A stretch of 12,530 nt of DNA from Phoronis pallida (taxonomy: Eukaryota; Phoronida; Phoronidae): the NCBI GenBank assembly GCA_028565715.1, contig JAOXYC010186134.1, forward strand, positions 1-12,530. The letters are read 5' to 3'. Shown here piece by piece: positions 1 to 9,000 of this stretch. Positions within the stretch are counted from its first letter, which is position 1; each line of letters starts with the position of its first letter. The notes beneath the pieces were generated by a model. That model did no database searches. It saw only the letters and a list, made by a program, of their open reading frames with translations, and was not told the DNA's origin. Position numbers and translations under genes: made by a program.

Positions 1-66
1 GGCGACAACAAAGCACCATACTTTGATGAAGAAAACTACCAAATTGCCAAGTGCTATGTTTTAACT
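1..66 (+). CDS. PARP4: PARP4 exon 1 of window (partial): linker after BRCT
   Basis: Open from the first base in frame 1 and closed by the donor GTAAG at 67. It encodes fragment residues 1-22, including NYQIAKCYVLT, which matches the human PARP4 segment that follows the BRCT domain and acidic linker. It ends in phase 0. The true 5' end of this exon lies upstream of the window. Confidence 0.75.
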
Positions 67-3000
67 GTAAGATTGGTTGGTCAAAAAAATAGTCTTTTTG
101 TATTGGTGTAATGGTAATAATCCCAGATTGCCGTGGGTTCGAATCCATGTGGAAGCATGTTCTAACTCAGACAGTCAGGCTCAGCAGAGTTTTTTCTCTT
201 TTCACCATGACATCCAACTCTTCTCTATTGAGGTGTGCTATTACATACAACTGAAAAAAAAAAAAAAATGAACATTCCAAAACTTGTTTCCCATAGCAGG
301 AATGATGCACACAATGAAATTGTGATTCTATGAATTAATTCTATGAATTAAAGTAATGTTGTTTATTGCTCAGTTCGCAACTTAACATGCTAATAACATC
401 GTGACCCCAAGATCATTGAAGAACACATAGTTCAACAAAGCATTGGTCCTTTTGAATTGCCCGCATATTACACTGCGGCGGACTGCGGCATTTGCCAACA
501 TCACAGAGTGTGGAACCTGTGATGTGTTGCCTCAAAAGAGCCGCTTGCGTAATTACATAATTTACCGGGTGATAGCGATCACGCGTTATGACCCTTGCTC
601 GCTAATCCTATTGTGTGCGTTGTGCATGACTTCTGACTGTTTCAAAAATCGTCAACTTCATTAGTTGCTAGTTACGCTGCATTAGGTTTACAATCTCAGC
701 TAGACAATGGACTGAGAGTTAATTGGGGTTTTGCTCCGTGGTGAATTGAGATGAGGCTAGTGGGTCACAAGTGTTATACTCATGAACATTTTCTAAATCG
801 TTGATTCCTAACGTATTTCTTTTTTAGAAAAAAATGGAAAACGACCCATTAAAGACCTTCTTCAGTGTTCTTGAATTACATGCCAGCATAACTACGGGTG
901 TGGAAGAAAATAAGTTCAGAGTGTTCTGTCAGAATGGATTTATTGCAGCAAAGGTAATCTAGTTTTGGATTATTGACTAGCAAAACATACGAACAGAAAA
1001 ACAGGCAGGTTCTATCTGTACTTCTGGAACTAAAGTGCAAGAGTGGAATTTTTAAAATTTATTTACAACCTTCTGTTTGTTAACAATTGAATGACCACAC
1101 ACTTTGCAATATGATCTAGTGGCTAAAGCATGTGATAGTGATAATTAATTGGGAAATTCCCAGTTACGTTCCTGGGGAATGTAAGGTTTTGACCCTTTGA
1201 AGTAAATATAATAAATAAATGCAAGCATGTACTTATGTTTGTCAGATGTGTAGGGGGAGCTTTCTGTTGCTGTACATTTAGGATAACATTCAGGACACTT
1301 TTCAGGAGAAATATTTTGTAACATCATTTGGATTGAATTGTTGTGATTTATTTTCACTTGCCGTGACTTTTCTTTAGGTAACCATTCAATCTACGGAGGT
1401 GCGTTATGCAGAATCCTCTGAGAATGCACTCTGTGTCTATTCCTATCTGTACAAGAAGAAGCTTACTTCTGGGTATAAGAAAGCCGAACATTTACCATCA
1501 TTTGATATTGGTTCTGCACAATTCAAAAAGGTAAGCCGAATGAGTTTGGTTACACTAATAGGTTTAATTTATTACACCATGCACTCAACTGATGATCACT
1601 CCTTGCTGGGGTACTCACATGTTAAATGGACAAGGTGTTTTCTTGTTAGGTTATATTATTTTTTTTACATATAAAATGATGTAATGTGTTATAGAAAAAA
1701 GCTCGTGGTTGTGTAAGCCTGTAGATGATATTAGTTATAATTTGTTACTAAATGGCGTATTTATTCACAAGAAACAATGAATCATTGTGTATTATCTTGT
1801 GTTTTCAGCAGCAACAAGACTGGATAAAAACAGAAGGGGATGACCTCTCCCCTGCTGTGTCCACACTAGTGCGCCATCTATGGGCTGAAGCTGTGGGTGT
1901 ATTGGAACAAACACTGGCTTTACCTATTGGCAATGTCAAAATGGACCAGGTAAATTTAATATCTCGAATAAACGTTTATCTTGTTCACCAAGTCTTAGAA
2001 ACCTTTTCTAAATGAATTAAATTATGTTTCATATAATGAATAATTAAAAAATGTAATGATGTTATTGAATTCCCATTAATATACTTGAACAGTCTTCTAC
2101 ATCCACTCTACAAACAAAATTTAAATTAAAATTTGATCAGAGGTTTTCCAAATGTTTTGCAGATTGAGAAGGCTGAAGGAATATTGCTTCAATTAAAGAC
2201 ATGTTTGAATGAAAAGAAGCCAACGGATAAACTAAGTGAAGAATTCTACCAAGCTATTTCCCATGTGAATTCTTGTGTTATTCCAATTGATTCTAAATCT
2301 GTTCTTGCACGGAAACAGGACTTTTGTCAGGTTTGTTATTATTGTCATTTTTTTGTTTTGTTCTTATTATAGAAATGATAAACAATGACTTCTATTTGCA
2401 GGTTTTTCACTCACTTGATACAATAAATTGATCTTGTGGTCGACAATATGCACTAGGTCATATCGTGATTTTGAATGTTAAAAATAATGATGCACTGAAA
2501 TGTTGGCAACCTTTTATTAAACAACCATTCTCACTCATGCAAAGTTCAGTTTCTAGTTTCTGTTCTTATGTCTTGAATATATATGATATACTGTACATCA
2601 GACATTTTATTTCAATTCCAATAACCTATATTCTAATTTTTACAGTTGTTACGTGACATCATCTCAGTCAGCGAGGCCACTGATTGGTCAGTTAGGTCTA
2701 ATGTTCTGTCCAAGTACAAATCGCTGCGGTGCAACATTGCTGACCTGAGGCTGACCAATAGAGAAGAATTCGATCTTGTGTCTGAAATAATTGACCAGAA
2801 GACTTCAGACAAAGAAAAGTAAGGGTATTTTGATAAAGATGACCGGATAATGACAAAACTAACCAGTCTCCGTTTATTAACTTTTAAAATCACCATTTCT
2901 CTATTTTTTCAAATCATGTTCAGTTGTTTGCTTTATTTGGGTATCATCAGTCTTTTTTCAATGTTTCAAAAAGTCCTCTTTTTGAGTGTTTAAAAGTTTT

Positions 3001-6000
3001 AAATGTCAATTTGTGCCAAGCACGGATTTATTGTGTTTAAATAGTTCAGAAACTGGTGATGATGGTTTAACTGAACATTTTTCCAACAAGAGGATTTTAA
3101 GTGTAATTTATAGGAAATATATATCTCCTAGAGAAGTTAATCTTCTTGAATTTTCAAATTGTTTTTTACATTTCAGAGTGAACATTCAGTTTGAAAACAT
3201 CTACAAAGTTCACCGCTCAGTGGAGAGTATGGGATCAGATTCCAATCGTCAGCTGTTATTTCACGCTACACAGGTGAAAAATATGGTTGGAATATTGTCC
3301 AGGTAAGTGGTGTGTACTACACGTGATATTTGTCTATGTTTGATTTTAAGAAGATTTTAAAATTGTCTCCTTCTTCCTGTTATGAGTCCATTGAGGGAAA
3401 GAAGCATTGGTGGACTATAACAGTGGGCTTCTGCAAATCCAGCCCCTTAAGTTTTTCAGGGGTCTCTCAAATTATATTTATTGGGTAACGTTTCAAGCTC
3501 AGTTGCAGAGATAAGATTGAAGTGAGTGAAAAAAGGTCATTTATTTCAATGACAATATAGAATAAACAATGAAAATTATACAATCTCTGCAAGATGGGCA
3601 CCAAAAAAACGCCCTTAACAAATAAGAAGTAATAACATGTTACAACCAACTAGAAAATTAACAAGAGGGGAAAGGGTGGGTGGGAAACAATTTTTTTAAG
3701 AACCAATAAGTTTGTCCAGTCCCGCGTAGTAATCTGTCGGCTAAGGATGACCTCATTTATCTAAATAGAATGGAAATATAGTCCCGCGATAAATACGTAA
3801 AATTGTACTTTAACTCTTTCGCTGCCAAATTTTTTTTAGAATCGTACTTGCACGTGCCAATTTAATGGCGGAGAAATCTTCAAAAGTAGGGTCAGTTGTA
3901 CAGTTGAAACCCCTGAATTTCTTTCGGAAATCCTTTCACGGTAAATTACTAAATCTTTCAAATTTCACTCAAATTCCTTCAAAATCGACAAAAAATCACC
4001 GAATTCTCTGCTTTTTTTCGCGAAAACTAATTCAACTACCGTCAAGTGGCAATGTCGTAAAGTATGCTTCAAGCGCTACCTCGTGTCGGCTATAGAAATC
4101 GATTTAGAAAGGACTGATTGCAAATGTCGGCGACATTGGCAGTCTGTGAGGGTGTCGCCTTAAGGTGACATTGGCAGTGAAAGAGTTAAATTTGTGAACT
4201 CAAGAATCAACATATTAGTATTATGAGATATTAACAAATAGAAACCAATTCCTCAGATTCCAGGTTACTGGACATTTGGAAATTGCAATGGGCTTTGTGT
4301 AACATGGCTCACCCGAGTTTCCTTTATAAATCTTTCACATCCTTTTTCAACAGATTGACAGCACTGGCACTGCACATTGGGGTAAACTAAGTTTTTTTCA
4401 AACACTAGTAACTCTACTTGCTGAGATGTTAGTTAGAGGTCGGGAATGCAGGCCCTTTAGGCCACCCTTTGTCCACAGTATAGTGTTTGAGATTTTCAAA
4501 TCTGAAATCAATTTTTCAGAGGCCTGCTGTTGCCTAAAGTCATTGTTGATGACTTTGGTGGATCTAGAACTGATGTTGGTATGCTGGGCTCTGGCATTTA
4601 CTTCACTGATGACACCTGGTAATATCAAATTTTCTGAATGTATTTTATCATTTTTGGCTGTTACAGCTGGTAACAATGACAACATTTGGTTGTTTTTTTA
4701 TCATCTTTAGTGATGTATGTTCAAATTGTCTGAATGCTGCTCTCGCTGGGACTGATTATTATATGGATTATTAGTTGTGTTTGGATTTACTCATCATTAT
4801 TCTCAATAAACCATGTGGATGAGAATTGTGTTAATCATGATGTCCCTTGGACAATTATTGCATAGTTTGGACTCAATTTGAACATACGTCAATAAAGTTG
4901 GTCAAAAACAAATGGACAATCGTCTTCAACCAAACCTGTTTACAAGAAAAACTCTTGACGACAGAAACTAATGACAACATTGTAAATTTACCATAGTTTA
5001 TGGGAGTTTTTAATTGGTACCATTCAACCTGTGACTAGTAGTTTTCTTTAAAAACATTGTAATTTGATTTAACTCTAGTCCTTTCTAATTGATTTATTAT
5101 TTACCCCACAGCACAAGTGTGAAGTATTCAAAACCAAGTAATGTTAAGGGATCCCGCATGATGCTGGTATCTGATGTTGCCCTGGGAAACTGCAAAGACT
5201 ACTACAAATTTGGCACTGAGTTGACAGCGCCACCTGAAGGCTTTGACAGTACTCATGGTGTCAAGAAGGACCCGGATAATGGTGTTGAATCTGACTTTAA
5301 GGTAAGTTTGATTTTTCTCACTTTAAAGTGAAAACCGTCTGATAATGTTGGTTTTTGGCCATAATAATAGCAAAAAGTTGAGAACCAATGTCTTACGTAG
5401 AGTAAAGTGAATAAACATAGGATTTTATATTAAAGACATTGGTTCTCAACCTTTCGTAGTTTTGTAAACTCAAAAGTAACCTACAGTTTTGGATTTTGTA
5501 TGACAAGGGAGGTTTTTGTAATGTTTGAGTTATAGAATTTGTAAGTTTCGATCTCCTGATATATACTTATAATGTCTGAGTTTTAACTCCCAAGGTATGG
5601 GATTACACCTCCCCTGGACAAACTACGCAATCCAGATGAAGTTGAGTTACGTAATAAAATATTCTATTTTTGACAGGATGATGAGTTTGTAATCTATGAT
5701 GTGAGACAGCAGAGTCTTGTGTACTTGGTAGAGTTCAAACTCTCCGATGATCCAGAACTCAAGGTAATGGACATGATAGAGGACTCGGTCCTTGATGAGG
5801 TTCCAAGCACTGACAGTTCTGACATCAAAATAGGTTGGTGTTTCACTTTTGTCAATGTTCATGAGATGTCCTATTTCATTATAGATTTAGAGTTTTTCTT
5901 TTGATTGTTTTTAAAAAATGGTTCTTGGTGACCCTGTATTTGATCCTTTGTTAACCTTTATAGACAATTCTTTTATTAAAAGTTGTAAACAAGATGTTTG

Positions 6001-9000
6001 TTTATTGATTTTTTTGTTTGTTTGATATTTTTGTTAAAAAAAATGTTGTTTGGTAGTTTCTGATTCCAATTACCATTTATTAGATTTGATTAAATTCACA
6101 TTTAAAAGAGGTTTTTTGTTCCAGAACTGACAGATATCACTGGAATAGAGGATCCATTGAACAAAGTCAAGCCTGGCCTAGTGTCCAACAATGATGCACC
6201 AGTTCCATTGAAACAGGTGTATGTTCAGGCTCACCTGAAGGACTTAGCAGCTGAGGTGAGTTATTGTTGGACTGAATGGGTTCATAAAGCGGAAATGAAG
6301 AGGTTAGGGGAAAGACTCTCCAAGACAATTATTCACTTGAGCTGTGACAGTTAAAGAATTTTTTTTCTCAGATCCGGTTGGCTCTTGTTTTTTCTTATGG
6401 TTCCGTTTTTTCAGGGTTTGCTTTATAAAAGATAACTCTTTTCACATTATCAAAACAGGATATCACATCAAGTTGACTTTGCTTAGATTATGTATTTAAG
6501 TAAACAGTATGCCAACATATTGTCTGGGGTCATATCTGCGATACCTGACTGAGACGCCACTGCTTCTGTATCATAAACATGGCTTAAACAGAAGAAAACA
6601 ATTTATGTAGCATTCATTTAAATTGGGGTCTGATTTTTTTCTTTTATTCCAAACCGAAAAGGAGACTTGAGAGACCAAGACTGATTAGCAGTCCGGACCG
6701 TGGTTCTCATATTCTTTTAAACTGAAATCCCACTGACCTAGAGTACCCCTTTTGCTATATATTTGTTTAATTTCTGAAAACAAAAATGGTTGCAGCCCAA
6801 ATCAGTACAAAAGTATCATTTGTTTCTCATTTCAGGTTGTTGTTCTTCAAGCCTACACCAATGAAAACAACATACCCATTGAGGCTAAGTATGTGTTCCC
6901 ATTGGATGAAATGGCTGCCGTTTGTGGCTTTGAAGCGTTCATCAATGGTAAACATATCATTGGAGAGGTTAAAGAGAAGGAGACGGCCCACAGGGAGTAT
7001 AAGCAGGCCATCAGTGAGGGACATGGGGCTTATCTCATGGACCAAGATGAAGAGACTCCGGTATGTGTTCACAGTGTGCAATCATACAATTATATTTCTG
7101 GAGGCACCAGTATGTGTTCTCAGTATTCAGTGAACAACCATTCATTTGTATTTCTGGCAACACCAGGATGTGTTCTCGGTATTTGGTGAACAACCATTCA
7201 CTCAATTTCTGGCAACACCAATGTGTGTTCATAGTATTTGCTAATTCAGTTAATAACCATTCATTTGTATTTCTTGAGACACCGGTATCTGTTCTCAGAA
7301 TTCAGTGAACAACCATTCATTCGTATTGCTTGAGACATCGTTATGTGTTCACACTATTCTTGAACAACCATTCATTTGTAATTCTTGAGACACCAGTATG
7401 TATTCTCAGAATTCAGTAAACAATCATTCATTCAAATCTCTGGAGACTCCGGTGTGTGCTCTCAGTAATCGTTGACCAACAATTCATTTGTATCCCTGTA
7501 GACACCAGTATGTGTTCTCAGAATTCGTTGAACAACCATTCATTTGTATTACTGGAGAAACCGGTGTGTGTTCACAGTAATTGGTGAATAAGCATTCATC
7601 TCTAGTCCTGGAGGCACCGGTGTGTGTTCTCAGAATTCAGTGAACAACCATTATTTCATATTTCTTGAGACACCGGTATCTGTCTCCGAATTCAGTGAAC
7701 AACCATTCATTCATATTTCTTGAGACACTGGTATGTGTTCTCTGAATTCTAGGGCTGAAACGGTACTCGGTATATTACCAAACCGAACCAAAATCTGCAG
7801 ATCGGTACGGTACGGTACGGTACGCAGTCCCTGGTGTACGTACCGAAAATTTGTTGTTTTTGTCAGACTCCAGTAAAGTACTCTTCAAACTTACAAATTA
7901 TTGTGCATATCTTTCTAAAACATTCGTATATCCAACCGCGGCACTGGATTAAAATACACGTAGTTCTTTCTTCTGTCGTTATTTGTCGTAGTATTAAAGT
8001 GATATCTGTACTTTAGCATAAAGTGATATACTCTACAGTATGATTTGTTTTGAAACTGTTGGTGTTTTTGAGAATCTTGGTTTGTAATCTGTACCGAATA
8101 CCGTACCGTACCGAAGCCCTGTGTACCGAAAACGTACCATGCCGAAACTTTCGTGTACCGTTTCAGCCCTACTGAATTCAGTGAACATCCATTCATTCAT
8201 ATTTCTTGAGACACCGGTATGTGTTCACAGTATTCAGTGAACAACCATAGAATTACTAGCGAATGTGATAGGAGTACAATTGAACTGCTTGGAGGCTTAC
8301 TTCAATATGTAGAATAAGTCTTGTTATATTTCAAATATACAAAGTTTATTTGTTGGATCTTTAATTCAAAATTGGTTGAAATATGATGCATTTCTCCAGG
8401 ATGTGTTCACGGTGAGTGTTGGCAACCTGCCCCCTCATGCCAGTGTGCTTATCAAGATAACCTATGTAGCAGAGCTACAAGTAGATGGAGAGAACATCAT
8501 CTTCAACGTACCAGGTAGTGTCGCCCCCTGGAGGAAAGATGCAAACCTGAATGAAGTCATACAGGTTAGTATAACAAGTTAGTTTAAGTCCACCATTTTG
8601 TAGAGCGACTAACAGCAAAGAAACTCTTGCCTTTAATTATTTTGGGATATTTTTCTATACATTGAATAGTTCATCAAAATAAAGTACATTTGATAAAAAT
8701 TCAGCTTGGTGCTTAGAAATGTTGAAATCAGGTCAAATTATGACCTGAGAATCAGACGTGAAATTTTTTAAATGATGGCCATTAGGGCTGCAACGATTTC
8801 GAGTTTTTAATCAAAACACGATTTTTTGGACACGAATCGAATGGCGATTTGCGGCTGGTCAATTTTGATTCGATTATGAATGTGAAAAATAAAAATAAAG
8901 TTATTCAACTTCAGTTCAAACTTAGTGTACCAGCCACAAGTGTGGCAAGTGAAAGAGATTTCTCGACATCAGGTGACATGGTATCGGCACAGAGATCATC

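Larger units (their letters stand above)
67..827 (+). other. Intron 1
   Basis: This is a 761-bp intron. It holds a possible tRNA-derived SINE (about 101-268), a perfect 13-bp tandem duplication (325-337 and 338-350) and a moderately GC-richer stretch at about 455-620 in which I recognise nothing. Short open frames here have no recognisable protein. Confidence 0.8.

Noticed and set aside
443-664. Small protein gene in intron 1
   Set aside because: The open frame has no recognisable domain and lies in an intron; length is within chance expectation.
1120-1195. Second tRNA-like SINE head in intron 2
   Set aside because: The A-box is partial, the B-box (GGTTTTGACCC) is degenerate, the spacing is long, and there is no tail or target duplication.
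3865-4095. piggyBac transposase N-terminus
   Set aside because: The 76-codon frame lies inside the TTAA element but shows no motif I can tie to a transposase.
4398-4685. Minus-strand gene overlapping exon 8
   Set aside because: It is a shadow of exon 8 and flanking intron; the + strand has the clear PARP signature.
7063-7308. Protein encoded by the minisatellite (repeats of CVFSV-like words)
   Set aside because: The period of 56 is not a multiple of three, so the frame shifts from copy to copy and is interrupted by stops.
7061-8248. CRISPR-like array
   Set aside because: The repeats are directly adjacent with no unique spacers, degenerate, and inside a eukaryotic intron; it is a minisatellite.
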